This document shows positions 17,836 through 27,259 of a stretch of DNA of 64,000 nucleotides, one piece after another. The position numbers and the translations under genes were made by a program. Source of the stretch: CG2-30-36-16 sp964372115 (GTDB lineage: Bacteria; Bacteroidota; Ignavibacteria; Ignavibacteriales; Ignavibacteriaceae). Each line of letters opens with the position of its first letter. Position 1 is the stretch's first letter. Below the pieces are notes generated by a model. The model ran no database searches, was not told the origin of the DNA, and worked only from the letters and a program-made list of their open reading frames with translations. The DNA lies in contig CAYJPN010000008.1 in assembly GCA_964372115.1 (NCBI GenBank), positions 62,001 through 126,000 of the forward strand, written 5' to 3'.

Positions 17836-18885
17836 TTGAGCGAACTACAAAACGACCTTTTTTTACGCGCATGTAAACGGCAGCCAGTCGACCGCACACC
17901 TATCTGGATTATGCGCCAAGCCGGTCGTTATTTGCCGGAGTATCGAGAGGTAAGGGCAAAAGCGGATTTTTTAACGATGTGTAAAACCCCGGAACTTGCT
18001 TCGGAAGTTACCGTACAGCCAATTAATATTATAGGAACAGACGCCGCCATTATCTTCAGTGATATACTCGTGATACCGGAAGCGATGGGGATGGAATTAA
18101 TAATGCACGAAGGTAAAGGACCGATTTTCCCGTCTCCTATTAGATGTGAACTGGATGCAAATCAATTAAATGAAATTGACCCGTTCCTCGATTTAGGTTA
18201 TGTGCTCGATGCCGTTGTTATGACTAAACGAGCGCTCAATAACCGCGTGCCGTTAATTGGTTTCAGCGGTTCACCATGGACACTTTTAACTTATATGGTT
18301 GAGGGAAAAGGATCAAAAAATTTTTCAGAAGTAAAGAAGCTTATTTACAATAACCCAAGACTTGCTCATTCGCTGCTCGATATGCTGGCTGACTCCATCG
18401 CGTTATATCTTTCAGCAAAAATTGAAGCCGGTGTAAATGCCGTTCAAATTTTTGATACATGGGGAGGAATTTTATCGCAGAATGATTTTAATGAATTTTC
18501 GCTTCAGTATATGGTTCGCATAATTGAGCAGATAAAACGTAAAGATGAACCTGTAATAGTTTATGCAAAGGGAGTACACTACGGATTGGATAAGCTTGCG
18601 GCGAGCGGCGCCGATGTAGTCGGGCTCGACTGGACAATGGATCTTGGCACAGTACGAAATCAAATTGGAGATAAAGTTGCGTTGCAGGGAAATATGGACC
18701 CGACCGTTCTTTATGGAACACATGAAAAAATAAAATCTGAAGTGGGTAAAGTCCTTGCTTCGTTCGGAAATGGAAGCGGACATATTTTTAATCTAGGTCA
18801 CGGAATACTTCCCGATATCGATCCGGAAAACGCAAAAGCACTCGTTCGTTTTGTAAAAGAGGAAAGTGTAAAGTATCATGTTTAG
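17836..18885 (+). CDS. hemE: Uroporphyrinogen decarboxylase
   Basis: A 349-residue enzyme removing four carboxyl groups from uroporphyrinogen III to give coproporphyrinogen III. Signature one, PIWIMRQAGRYLPEYREVRA, is near residue 23; signature two region is GFSGSPWTLLTYMVEGKGSK. IIFSDILVIPEAMGM, QIFDTWGG and the C-terminal FNLGHGILPDIDPENAKALV are also present. The start is TTG 17836 behind CGGAGAAACTA, a strong site; no nearby ATG gives a full N-terminus. The gap after the fusion gene is 18 bases. Confidence 0.95.
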   Translation: MSELQNDLFLRACKRQPVDRTPIWIMRQAGRYLPEYREVRAKADFLTMCKTPELASEVTVQPINIIGTDAAIIFSDILVIPEAMGMELIMHEGKGPIFPSPIRCELDANQLNEIDPFLDLGYVLDAVVMTKRALNNRVPLIGFSGSPWTLLTYMVEGKGSKNFSEVKKLIYNNPRLAHSLLDMLADSIALYLSAKIEAGVNAVQIFDTWGGILSQNDFNEFSLQYMVRIIEQIKRKDEPVIVYAKGVHYGLDKLAASGADVVGLDWTMDLGTVRNQIGDKVALQGNMDPTVLYGTHEKIKSEVGKVLASFGNGSGHIFNLGHGILPDIDPENAKALVRFVKEESVKYHV

Positions 18886-18899
18886 GTTAGGAGTTTTTG

Positions 18900-20276
18900 A
18901 TGTTTGAGTTTGATTTAGCCAAATTTAAGAAATATGATAAGCCGGGTCCGAGATACACAAGTTATCCAACAGCGCCTCAATTTAGCGATTCATTTACTGC
19001 GGAAGACTATCTTGATGAAATTGTAAAAACAAATTACGGTGAAAAGCTGCCTAATCTGTCGCTTTACTTTCATCTCCCCTATTGCGACACATTATGCTAC
19101 TTCTGCGGCTGCAATATGCTTATTACCCGTAACCGCGAACGTGTAAATAGTTATGTTGATTATGTAAAAAAAGAAATTGATTTATTACGCGGCTATATTT
19201 TACCCGAAAGAAAAGTTTCGCAGCTTCATTGGGGCGGCGGAACACCAACACATTTAAGTCCCGATGAAATTGCAGATTTAGCGTCATACATTCAGCAGTC
19301 ATTTAAATTTATTGATGACCCGGAAAATAGTTGCGAAATTGATCCCCGCGGATTAACAAAAGCTCATCTTGAAGCATTGCGCAGTAACGGTTTTAACCGC
19401 ATCAGTATGGGCGTTCAGGATTTTAACGAAAAAGTTCAAAAAGCTGTAAATAGAATTCAACCCGAAGATATAACCCGCCAAACTATTGAGTGGGTACGCG
19501 AACTAAAGTATCAAAGCATCAATCTTGATTTAATATACGGTCTGCCGTTTCAAACGGTGGAAACATTTCAGGACACGGTTGAAAAAATAATTGATATTTC
19601 TCCCGATAGGATTGCGGTGTTTAATTACGCACACGTTCCGTGGATGAAAAAACATATGGCATTAATTCATCCCGAAGATTTACCTGCGGCAGAAGAAAAG
19701 TTAAACATATTAAAAATGACTATTGAAAAGCTTACAGACGCGGGATACGATTTTGTCGGAATGGATCATTTTGCAAAACCTGACGACGAACTTGCCGTTG
19801 CGCTGCGCGAGAAAAAACTTTACCGCAACTTTCAGGGTTACAGCACCAATGCCGATGCTGATTTATACGCCTTCGGAATAACAGGAATTAGTCAGCTTAA
19901 AAATATTTATGCTCAGAATTATAAAACAGAAAAAGAATATTACGACGCGCTTGACAATGAAAAAATTCCAACCACAAAAGGTTATCGTTTAACAGAAGAT
20001 GACCATATCCGCCATTATGTTATAATGAGGTTGATGTGCGACTTCGAATTAAACTTCAAATCGATTGACGATAAATTCGGGATAAACTTTAAAGAGTTTT
20101 TTGCATGGGGATTAAATAATCTTGCGGAAATGGAAAAAGACGAACTCGTAAAAATTGACTCTGATAAACTCGAAGTAACAAATATGGGAAGACTTCTTAT
20201 CCGAAACATCGCAATGAACTTTGACGGTTATATTGAAAGAAAAGAAGATAAAGCGCGATATTCAAGAACTGTTTAA
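18900..20276 (+). CDS. hemN: Oxygen-independent coproporphyrinogen III oxidase
   Basis: A 458-residue radical SAM enzyme converting coproporphyrinogen III to protoporphyrinogen IX without oxygen. The cluster-binding motif YCDTLCYFCGCN (CX3CX2C) is near residue 62, WGGGTPTHLSPDEI near 105, ISMGVQDFNEKVQKAVNR near 168, and the HemN C-terminal domain follows. ATG 18900 is preferred over TTG 18897 because TTAGGAG lies six bases before it. Full length and the NMLITR context support true HemN rather than HemW. It pairs in the operon with an oxygen-dependent type HemG. Confidence 0.95.
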   Translation: MFEFDLAKFKKYDKPGPRYTSYPTAPQFSDSFTAEDYLDEIVKTNYGEKLPNLSLYFHLPYCDTLCYFCGCNMLITRNRERVNSYVDYVKKEIDLLRGYILPERKVSQLHWGGGTPTHLSPDEIADLASYIQQSFKFIDDPENSCEIDPRGLTKAHLEALRSNGFNRISMGVQDFNEKVQKAVNRIQPEDITRQTIEWVRELKYQSINLDLIYGLPFQTVETFQDTVEKIIDISPDRIAVFNYAHVPWMKKHMALIHPEDLPAAEEKLNILKMTIEKLTDAGYDFVGMDHFAKPDDELAVALREKKLYRNFQGYSTNADADLYAFGITGISQLKNIYAQNYKTEKEYYDALDNEKIPTTKGYRLTEDDHIRHYVIMRLMCDFELNFKSIDDKFGINFKEFFAWGLNNLAEMEKDELVKIDSDKLEVTNMGRLLIRNIAMNFDGYIERKEDKARYSRTV

Positions 20277-20324
20277 TAATAATGTTTGTTATGCTCTTAA
20301 TCAAAAGAAATATATGGAAAACGA

Positions 20325-21278
20325 ATGAGTAAATACGCAGTAGTTTTATTTAATCTTGGCGGACCCGATTCACTTGAAGCTGTTCAACCGTTTTTGGAAA
20401 ATTTATTCAATGACCCGGATATATTTAAACTTCCATTTCAAAAATCACTCGCCAGATTTATTTCAAAAAAAAGAGCTCCGAAAGTTGAAGAAGAATATAA
20501 ACTAATTGGCTGTAAATCGCCTATAGGTGAGTGGACAGAAAAACAGCGAAAAATGCTCGAACTCAAACTTCGCGCCGCGGGAAAAGATGCTGATGTGTTT
20601 GTTGCAATGCGCTACTGGAAACCCTTAACGGAAAAAACGGTAAAAAAAGTTGAGCAAGGAAATTATGATAAAATAGTAATGCTTCCATTGTATCCCCATT
20701 TTTCAAAATCAACAACGGGTTCTTCTTTTAATGAATGGAAACGCTTCTACACCGGTAATCTTGAAAAACTTATTTTCATAAATGATTATTATGAGCACCC
20801 GGAATATGTCAAATCAATAAATGAAAGAATCGATGAAACGCTGTTAAAGTTTCCGGAAGAAATTAGAAGTGATGTTCAGCTTGTTTTTAGCGCGCACGGA
20901 ACGCCCGTTAGTTATGTAAAAAAGGGAGACCCATATAGCATGCATATAGAAAAAACAATTGCCGCTGTTATGAATGAAAGAAAATATTCACATAACCATC
21001 ATTTATGTTTTCAAAGCAAAGTTGGACCGGCAAAATGGTTAGAACCATCAACCTCCGATATGATAAAAGAACTTTCAGCAAAAGAAAAAAAACATCTTTT
21101 AATTATTCCCATAAGTTTTGTATCCGACCACGTTGAAACTCTGTTTGAACTTGATATCGAGTACCGACATGTTGCTGACAAGGCTGGAATAAAAAACTAT
21201 ATTGTAATGACCGGATTAAACGATTCGGAAACTTTTGTTGCAGCATTAAAACAATTAACCCTTGAAAAGTTGAATTAA
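20325..21278 (+). CDS. hemH: Ferrochelatase
   Basis: A 317-residue class I ferrochelatase inserting Fe2+ into protoporphyrin IX. The start AVVLFNLGGPDSLEAVQPFL is typical. The metal-binding His is in VFSAHGTPVSYVKKGDPY near residue 192, and CFQSKVGPAKWLEPSTSD plus ISFVSDHVETLFELDIEY follow. No extra Fe-S Cys cluster is seen at the C-terminus. Spacing to hemG is two bases. Confidence 0.95.
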   Translation: MSKYAVVLFNLGGPDSLEAVQPFLENLFNDPDIFKLPFQKSLARFISKKRAPKVEEEYKLIGCKSPIGEWTEKQRKMLELKLRAAGKDADVFVAMRYWKPLTEKTVKKVEQGNYDKIVMLPLYPHFSKSTTGSSFNEWKRFYTGNLEKLIFINDYYEHPEYVKSINERIDETLLKFPEEIRSDVQLVFSAHGTPVSYVKKGDPYSMHIEKTIAAVMNERKYSHNHHLCFQSKVGPAKWLEPSTSDMIKELSAKEKKHLLIIPISFVSDHVETLFELDIEYRHVADKAGIKNYIVMTGLNDSETFVAALKQLTLEKLN

Positions 21279-21280
21279 AA

Positions 21281-22669
21281 TTGAACGTAACATTATCATC
21301 AAAAAAAATAGTTGTGCTCGGCGCGGGCATTTCCGGTTTAACAACAGCATATCTTCTTTATAATAAAGGTTATGACGTTGTTGTTCTCGAAAAGAAAAAC
21401 GAAGCTGGCGGATCGATGGAATCGGTGCGTGAAAATGGATACCTTTTTGATAAAGGTCCGAATAGCGCGCTCGAAACAACACCGCTTATAGCAAAACTTG
21501 TAGAAGAGTTAAAATTACAGGATCAGCTTTTATACGCCAATAAAGCCGCAAACAAAAGATATATTCTTAAACGCAATTCGTTATACCCGCTGCCGATGTC
21601 ACCGGGAACATTTATCAAAACAAAATTGTTTTCAACACGCGCAAAACTCAGGTTGTTTGCCGAACCCTTTATCGGTAGGTCAGATGATGGCTATTATCAA
21701 AGTATAGCCGACTTTGTGAAAAGAAGACTCGGACGTGAATTTTTGGACTACGCAATCAATCCTTTTGTAGCCGGTGTTTACGCAGGCAACCCGGAGGATT
21801 TAAGTGTTAAATCTGCGTTTCCAAAATTGTATGCTTTAGAAGAGAAGTATGGCGGACTGATAATAGGAACAATTAAAAGTGCAAAAGAAAGAAAGAAGCG
21901 TGCAGAGGTTTCGAAACAGAGCGCAAAAATGCTTTCATTCAAAGATGGTATGCAGGTACTGCCCAAAGCCATAGCCGACGCTCTCGACCATAGAGTTCGT
22001 TTTAAATGCGAAGTTAAAGATGTTTCCAAGACAGAATCCGGGTATAAAGTTTCATTTGAGCACGCCGGAGAAACGGAAAGTATTTTATGCCAATCGATTA
22101 TTTCGGCTACTCCGGCATATAGGACGGCGGAGATATTTGGGAGGTGGGATGATAAATTAGCAAAACATTTAAATGAAATTTATTACCCGCCTGTTCTTGT
22201 TCTTTATATAGTTTACGATAAAAAAGCTGTCGGACATCCTTTAGATGGCTTTGGATTTTTAATTCCAGCAAAAGAAAAAAAATCATTTCTCGGCGCGTTA
22301 TGGAGTTCGGTTATATTTAATAATCGAAGTGAAGAAAGCAAAGCCGTGTTCACTTTATTCGTCGGCGGTTCCCGCGATGCCGATCTTTTAAAAATGGATA
22401 AAGAAATAATTATTAAAAAAGTTCAAAAAGAATTTGAAGAGCTGATGAAAATAAACGGCGCGCCATTATTTTCAACTTACCGCTACCGGAACAAAGCAAT
22501 ACCGCAGTACAATCTCGGATATATTGAACACGAAAGATATTTTGAAGAATTCGAAAAAAACAATCCGGGTATAATTTTAAGCGGCAACTATCGTGGCGGC
22601 ATCTCCGTGGGCGATTGTATTAAGAACGCTGAATTAGTCGCGGAAAAATTCACGGTGAATAATGTATAA
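21281..22669 (+). CDS. hemG: Protoporphyrinogen oxidase, HemY type
   Basis: A 462-residue FAD enzyme oxidising protoporphyrinogen IX. The dinucleotide-binding motif VVLGAGISGLTTAYLLYNKG is near residue 12, followed by LEKKNEAGGSMESV. FVAGVYAGNPEDLSVKSAFP and the C-terminal NPGIILSGNYRGGISVGDCI are family hallmarks. The family uses O2 or another acceptor. The start is TTG two bases after hemH. The last residues (VNNV) are encoded by the left repeat arm of the second S23 element, so the C-terminus may have been altered by its arrival. Confidence 0.92.
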   Translation: MNVTLSSKKIVVLGAGISGLTTAYLLYNKGYDVVVLEKKNEAGGSMESVRENGYLFDKGPNSALETTPLIAKLVEELKLQDQLLYANKAANKRYILKRNSLYPLPMSPGTFIKTKLFSTRAKLRLFAEPFIGRSDDGYYQSIADFVKRRLGREFLDYAINPFVAGVYAGNPEDLSVKSAFPKLYALEEKYGGLIIGTIKSAKERKKRAEVSKQSAKMLSFKDGMQVLPKAIADALDHRVRFKCEVKDVSKTESGYKVSFEHAGETESILCQSIISATPAYRTAEIFGRWDDKLAKHLNEIYYPPVLVLYIVYDKKAVGHPLDGFGFLIPAKEKKSFLGALWSSVIFNNRSEESKAVFTLFVGGSRDADLLKMDKEIIIKKVQKEFEELMKINGAPLFSTYRYRNKAIPQYNLGYIEHERYFEEFEKNNPGIILSGNYRGGISVGDCIKNAELVAEKFTVNNV

Positions 22670-23099
22670 TGAAGAAGGCACAATGAAAGTGTATGAAAAA
22701 TATGTTGGGTATGAAAATCCAATCGTAAAAAAGAGTTTCGATTTTAGTGTTAGAATTTTAAAGTTTACTTTTTATTATAACAAGAAAGACAAATCATTTG
22801 AATTATTATATAATCAAATACTTCGCTCAGGGACATCTATCGGAGCAAATATAGCTGAATCACAGTCATCTCCAAGTAAAAAAGATTTTATAAACAAACT
22901 TACTATTTCATTAAAAGAAGCACGAGAAACAGAATACTGGTTAAATCTTTTTTACTCTGCCGAAGTAATAAACAGTAATGAGTATAACAGTTTGAAAGAA
23001 GATTGTATCGAATTAATAAAATTATTAACCTCTATAATAAAAACAGCAAAACAAAATTTATAAATTGAATATAAAATCATTGTACATTTTTCATTATTC
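22657..23099 (+). mobile_element. Second S23/IVP element with imperfect inverted repeat
   Basis: Left arm 22657-22686 and the reverse complement of right arm 23077-23099 align at 20 of 23 bases with one 7-base gap: GAATAATG, TATAATG/AAAAATG, then CACAATGA/TACAATGA. The only gene between is S23 copy 2, whose start codon lies inside the left arm. The arm sequence differs entirely from copy 1, but the architecture is the same. The element interrupts the heme operon between hemG and hemB without breaking it. Confidence 0.45.
22683..23063 (+). CDS. Four-helix bundle protein (S23 family), copy 2
   Basis: About 126 residues. Family features are KSFDFSVRILKFTFYYNK near the start, LYNQILRSGTSIGANIAESQ in the middle and FINKLTISLKEARETEYWLN after it. 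ATG 22683 is chosen behind GAAGAAGG; an upstream in-frame ATG at 22662 overlaps the hemG end. The role of the family is unknown; it forms pentameric helical bundles. It has no obvious relation to heme synthesis and is best read as a passenger inside the operon. Confidence 0.85.
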   Translation: MKVYEKYVGYENPIVKKSFDFSVRILKFTFYYNKKDKSFELLYNQILRSGTSIGANIAESQSSPSKKDFINKLTISLKEARETEYWLNLFYSAEVINSNEYNSLKEDCIELIKLLTSIIKTAKQNL

Positions 23100-23122
23100 A
23101 TTGTGCATTCCAAAGGAGAAAC

Positions 23123-24109
23123 ATGGCAACATATCCAACAAAACGGTTAAGACGTTTGCGCTACAATCCTCTTGTAAGAGACATGGTGCGCGAAACGGAA
23201 CTTTCAAAAAATGATTTGATTTATCCTTTATTTGTTCTGCCCGGCGAAAAGATAAAGAATAAAATAAAATCGATGCCCGGCGTTTACCAGATGTCAATTG
23301 ATGTCCTTGTTGAAGAGTGTAAAGAAGTTCGAGATCTCGGCATCCCGGCGATAATACTTTTCGGCATCCCGGAACACAAAGATGAAAAGGGTTCTGAGGC
23401 ATATGACCCCAACGGAATAATACAGCGGGCGGTACGCGCGATAAAAGAAAATGTTAAAGAACTTCTTGTTATAACCGATGTTTGTTTGTGCGAGTATACT
23501 TCGCACGGACATTGCGGATTGTTGAACGGCGAAGAAGTGCTGAACGATGAAACGGTTTCCCTTCTTGCAAAAGAAGCTGTTTCGCATGCGGAAGCCGGCG
23601 CTGATATCATAGCTCCATCAGATATGATGGACGGAAGAATCGCAGCGATAAGAAAAGCTCTCGATTATAAAGGATTTACAAAAATTCCAATTATGAGCTA
23701 CGCAGTAAAATATTCATCGGGTTATTACGGACCTTTTAGAGACGCCGCGGATTCTGCCCCTGCATTCGGCGACAGACGTTCGCATCAAATGGATATAGCC
23801 AATACGAACGAGGCGATGCGCGAGGCGGAGGCTGATGTTGAGGAAGGCGCAGACATTATTATGGTTAAACCGGCGGGCGCATATCTCGATATCATCTACC
23901 GTGTAAAGGAAAAATTCGGTTTGCCAACAGCTGCGTATCAGGTTAGCGGTGAATATGCAATGATAAAAGCCGCAGCTCAAAACGGGTGGATTGATGAAGA
24001 GCGGGTGATGATTGAATCGCTTGTTGCAATAAAACGCGCCGGTGCGGATATGTTTTTAACATACTTCGCCAAAGATGCGGCTAAGTGGATAGACAGAAAT
24101 AAGAAGTAG
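23123..24109 (+). CDS. hemB: Delta-aminolevulinic acid dehydratase (porphobilinogen synthase)
   Basis: A 328-residue enzyme condensing two aminolevulinates to porphobilinogen. The Cys-rich zinc site DVCLCEYTSHGHCGLL is near residue 118, so it is a zinc-type enzyme. The two Schiff-base lysines lie in MSYAVKYSSGYYGPFRDAAD and MVKPAGAYLD. ATG 23123 follows AAAGGAGAAAC. It acts earlier in the pathway than its place in the operon and is the last recognisable heme gene; hemL is not in the window. Confidence 0.95.
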   Translation: MATYPTKRLRRLRYNPLVRDMVRETELSKNDLIYPLFVLPGEKIKNKIKSMPGVYQMSIDVLVEECKEVRDLGIPAIILFGIPEHKDEKGSEAYDPNGIIQRAVRAIKENVKELLVITDVCLCEYTSHGHCGLLNGEEVLNDETVSLLAKEAVSHAEAGADIIAPSDMMDGRIAAIRKALDYKGFTKIPIMSYAVKYSSGYYGPFRDAADSAPAFGDRRSHQMDIANTNEAMREAEADVEEGADIIMVKPAGAYLDIIYRVKEKFGLPTAAYQVSGEYAMIKAAAQNGWIDEERVMIESLVAIKRAGADMFLTYFAKDAAKWIDRNKK

Positions 24110-24186
24110 CTGAATCTGGAGTATCTGCGTATTTTTTTCGGCTGTTTATCCCAACCGAATGGATGAAACGATTAGGAAAGTATTTT

Positions 24187-24540
24187 ATGAATTTAGAACA
24201 GATAAGAGAATATTGTTTATCTAAAAAAGGTGTAACCGAAACTCTTCCTTTTGATGAAGACACACCGGTTTACAAAGTAATGAATAAAATATTTTTGCTC
24301 GCTAATCTTAATCCGCCATATAGCATTAATATAAAGTGCGACCCGGAGAGGGCAATTGAGTTGAGAGAAAAATACGATGATGTGATTCCGGGTTACCACA
24401 TGAATAAAACACACTGGAATACCGTCTATTTAGAAACCAGGATTCCTGATAAATTTATTTATGAGTGGATTGATCATTCGTACGATTTGATTGCGGCGGG
24501 TTTAAAAAAGAAAGACAAAGAAGAATTAGAAAAGATGTAA
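24187..24540 (+). CDS. MmcQ/YjbR family protein
   Basis: A 117-residue protein matching the YjbR/MmcQ fold: MNLEQIREYCLSKKGVTETL, FDEDTPVYKVMNKIFLLANL, then MNKTHWNTVYLE and IPDKFIYEWIDHSYDLIAAG. The family has a double-wing DNA-binding-like fold, but no defined role. ATG 24187 behind TAGGAAAG is preferred to the ATG at 24163. It ends just before a shared terminator and converges with tkt. Confidence 0.85.
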   Translation: MNLEQIREYCLSKKGVTETLPFDEDTPVYKVMNKIFLLANLNPPYSINIKCDPERAIELREKYDDVIPGYHMNKTHWNTVYLETRIPDKFIYEWIDHSYDLIAAGLKKKDKEELEKM

Positions 24541-24542
24541 AA

Positions 24543-24576
24543 AAGGGCTATCGAATATTTTTATTCAATAGCCCTT
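24543..24576. terminator. Bidirectional terminator between yjbR-like gene and tkt
   Basis: AAGGGCTAT (24543-24551) pairs perfectly with ATAGCCCTT (24568-24576), with further A/T pairs inward. It lies between two convergent stop codons. Confidence 0.75.
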
Positions 24577-24591
24577 ATAAATTTTGAAGAA

Positions 24592-26613
24592 TTATTTATT
24601 GTTGTTTTTTCTTAAAACTTCTTTTGCTTTTGAAGTTATATTCTCAACTGTGAATCCATATTTTTCCATTAGCACTCCAACGGGTGCCGAAGCGCCGAAC
24701 CCCTCAATGCTTACGGAATCTCCATCCAGGCCAACATACTTGCTCCAACCTTGCGCAACACCGGCTTCAACAGATATACGAGCTTTTACATTTTTAGGAA
24801 GCACAGACTCTTTATATTCATCGCTCTGCTTCTCAAATAATTCAAAACTCGGCATACTGATAATACGGGTTTTTATTCCTTCATTATCAAGTTTAACCGC
24901 AGATTGTAATGTTACACTTATCTCCGAACCAGCGGAAAGAAAAAGAATGTCGGGTGTTCCTACGCAGTCTTTTAAAATATAACCGCCTTTTAATGTACCT
25001 TCGGCAGAGGCATATTTGCTGCGATCGTAAACCGGCAGATTTTGACGGCTTAATATTAATGCAACCGGGCTACCTTTATGTTCAATCGCGGCTTTCCAGC
25101 AGTAAACAGTTTCATTAGCGTCTGCCGGGCGGAGAACAATTAGTTTTGGAATCGCTCGCAATGATGCAAGTTGTTCAACCGGTTGATGAGTTGGTCCGTC
25201 TTCGCCAAGACCGATGCTGTCGTGTGTGAATACATAAATAACTTTTATACCGCTTAAACTACCGAGGCGAATAGCGGGACGCAGATAATCTGAAAAAATT
25301 AAAAATGTACCGCCGTAAGGAATAATACCGCCGTACATAGCCATTCCGTTCATCAAACTTGCCATAGCGTGTTCGCGAATACCGAAATGAAAATTACGCC
25401 CGCCATAATTATCGGCGGCAAAAGACGGCTCTCCTTTAACCTCGGTATTATTTGACGGCGCAAGGTCTGCAGAACCGCCGATTAAACCGGGAAGCTCTTT
25501 TACAAGGGCGTTTATTACCTGTCCGGAGATTGTGCGTGTTGCAAATGTTTTTTCATAATCATTAAAAACCGGGAGATTTGTTTTCCAATTGTTGCCCAAA
25601 TTTCCGTTCATCATATCATCAAAAAGTTTTGCTTCTTCGGGGTATTTAATTTTGTATTCTACAAATAATTTATTCCATTCTTCTTCCGAAGTTTTACCGG
25701 TTTCTTTTATTTTTGCAAAAACTTCTTTTGTTTCGTCAGGGACATAAAAAAACTTATCCTCAACCCAGCCGAGGTTTTGTTTTGTTAGCTTAACTTCTTC
25801 AACACCAAGCGGAGAGCCGTGGGAGCTTTCTTTTCCCTGTTTGTTCGGGCTGCCGAAACCGATTTTTGTTTTCGTAATTATTAAACTGGGTTTGTCGGCT
25901 TTCTGAGCTTCTGTTAACGCTGTCTCCAAAGAGTCAATATCGTTAACATCATCAACTCTTAAAACATTCCAGTTGTATGCCTCAAAACGTTTTGCTGTGT
26001 CGTCTGTAAAAGCAAGACTTGTGCTGCCGTCTATCGTAATTCCGTTATCGTCATAAAAGAAAATTAATTTTCTAAGTTTTAAATGCCCGGCAAGTGAAGC
26101 GGCTTCGTGAGAAATACCTTCCATCAAATCGCCATCGCTGCAGATGCCATAAATAAAATGATCGATGATTTTAAAATCTTTTTTGTTAAACTTTGCGGCA
26201 AGATGTTCGCGCGCAATTGCCATTCCCACAGCATTGGCAAAACCCTGTCCGAGCGGACCGGTTGTAGTTTCAACACCGGGCGTCAATCCATATTCGGGAT
26301 GACCGGGTGTTATACTCTTCCACTGGCGGAAGTTTTTTAAATCATCGAGAGATAAATTATACCCGCTTAAATATAGACTTGAATAAAGCAGCATACTGCC
26401 GTGTCCGGCGGAAAGAATGAATCGGTCGCGATTGTGCCAATTAGGATTACCGGGATTGTGTTTCATTATTTTAGCGTATAAAAGATACGCGATGGGCGCA
26501 CAGCCCATAGGCATGCCGGGATGCCCGGAATTTGCTTTTTGAACGCCATCGACGGCTAAAAACCTGATTGTATTTACGGCAAGTTCATCAACCTTTTTTG
26601 AATGAACGGGCAT
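24592..26613 (-). CDS. tkt: Transketolase
   Basis: A 673-residue thiamine diphosphate enzyme of the pentose phosphate and Calvin-type sugar exchanges. N-terminal NSGHPGMPMGCAPIAYLLYA, the cofactor motif CSDGDLMEGISHEAASLAGH with DDNGITIDG, and the pyrimidine-domain FHFGIREHAMASLMNGMAMY with FTHDSIGLGEDGPTHQPVEQ are all present. ATG 26613 is used because GGAGATATCA precedes it; an ATG 36 bases upstream is less likely. A TATATTTG element lies 33 bases before it. Confidence 0.96.
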   Translation of the reverse strand: MPVHSKKVDELAVNTIRFLAVDGVQKANSGHPGMPMGCAPIAYLLYAKIMKHNPGNPNWHNRDRFILSAGHGSMLLYSSLYLSGYNLSLDDLKNFRQWKSITPGHPEYGLTPGVETTTGPLGQGFANAVGMAIAREHLAAKFNKKDFKIIDHFIYGICSDGDLMEGISHEAASLAGHLKLRKLIFFYDDNGITIDGSTSLAFTDDTAKRFEAYNWNVLRVDDVNDIDSLETALTEAQKADKPSLIITKTKIGFGSPNKQGKESSHGSPLGVEEVKLTKQNLGWVEDKFFYVPDETKEVFAKIKETGKTSEEEWNKLFVEYKIKYPEEAKLFDDMMNGNLGNNWKTNLPVFNDYEKTFATRTISGQVINALVKELPGLIGGSADLAPSNNTEVKGEPSFAADNYGGRNFHFGIREHAMASLMNGMAMYGGIIPYGGTFLIFSDYLRPAIRLGSLSGIKVIYVFTHDSIGLGEDGPTHQPVEQLASLRAIPKLIVLRPADANETVYCWKAAIEHKGSPVALILSRQNLPVYDRSKYASAEGTLKGGYILKDCVGTPDILFLSAGSEISVTLQSAVKLDNEGIKTRIISMPSFELFEKQSDEYKESVLPKNVKARISVEAGVAQGWSKYVGLDGDSVSIEGFGASAPVGVLMEKYGFTVENITSKAKEVLRKNNNK

Positions 26614-26646
26614 TGATATCTCCATGAATGTATGATTATTAAAGAC

Positions 26647-26654
26647 CAAATATA
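26647..26654 (-). promoter_or_regulatory. Candidate TAnnTTTG promoter element for tkt
   Basis: On the minus strand TATATTTG fits the Bacteroidota -7 consensus and is 33 bases before the chosen tkt ATG. The upstream box is not clear. Confidence 0.4.
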
Positions 26655-26720
26655 TTAAATTTTTACGAACTCATTCTAAAAAGAAATGTTTTTTTTGGCA
26701 TGCATAAAAAAAGTTCGATA

Positions 26721-27254
26721 TTACGACTCAATTCCTCTACGCGAAAGAACGCCTTGTTTGTAATAATGTTTTACTTCTTTCATTTCGGTGACAAGATCAG
26801 CTTTATCAATCAATTCTTGAGGACAGTATCTTCCGGTTAGAATAAGTTCAACATTTTCCGGTTTAGAAGTTATAACCGGGAGAACATCTTCAACCTTTAT
26901 TAAACCGAAATAAATTGCAACACAGACTTCATCAAGTATAATTAAATCATACTCTCCGCTTAGCATTTTATCCGTCGCCCGGTTTAGGGCTTCATTTGCT
27001 TTTTTTATTTCTTCCGGTGGTGCGGGTTCTTTTTTTAAGACGAATCCGTCGCCGCAATACTGTTCGATAGTTATCCACTCACTGAGATGGTTGAGACTTA
27101 TTATTTCGTTGTAGGGATATTCCTTCATAAATTGAACGAAGTATGTTTTTAATCGATACCCGGCGGCTCGCACAGCCTGACCGATAGCCGCGGTTGTTTT
27201 TCCTTTTCCGTTGCCGGTATAAATCTGTATAAATCCTTTTTCAAGTTTTGTCAT
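26721..27254 (-). CDS. cobO: Corrinoid adenosyltransferase (CobO/BtuR type)
   Basis: A 177-residue ATP:cob(I)alamin adenosyltransferase. The P-loop IYTGNGKGKTTAAIGQAVRA starts near residue 12, LIILDEVCVAIYFGLI near 105 and LILTGRYCPQELIDKADLVT near 135, all typical. It makes adenosylcobalamin from salvaged or synthesised corrinoid. No cobalamin riboswitch is visible upstream. It follows the DinB-like gene by five bases, so both are probably cotranscribed. Confidence 0.93.
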   Translation of the reverse strand: MTKLEKGFIQIYTGNGKGKTTAAIGQAVRAAGYRLKTYFVQFMKEYPYNEIISLNHLSEWITIEQYCGDGFVLKKEPAPPEEIKKANEALNRATDKMLSGEYDLIILDEVCVAIYFGLIKVEDVLPVITSKPENVELILTGRYCPQELIDKADLVTEMKEVKHYYKQGVLSRRGIES

Positions 27255-27259
27255 AACAA

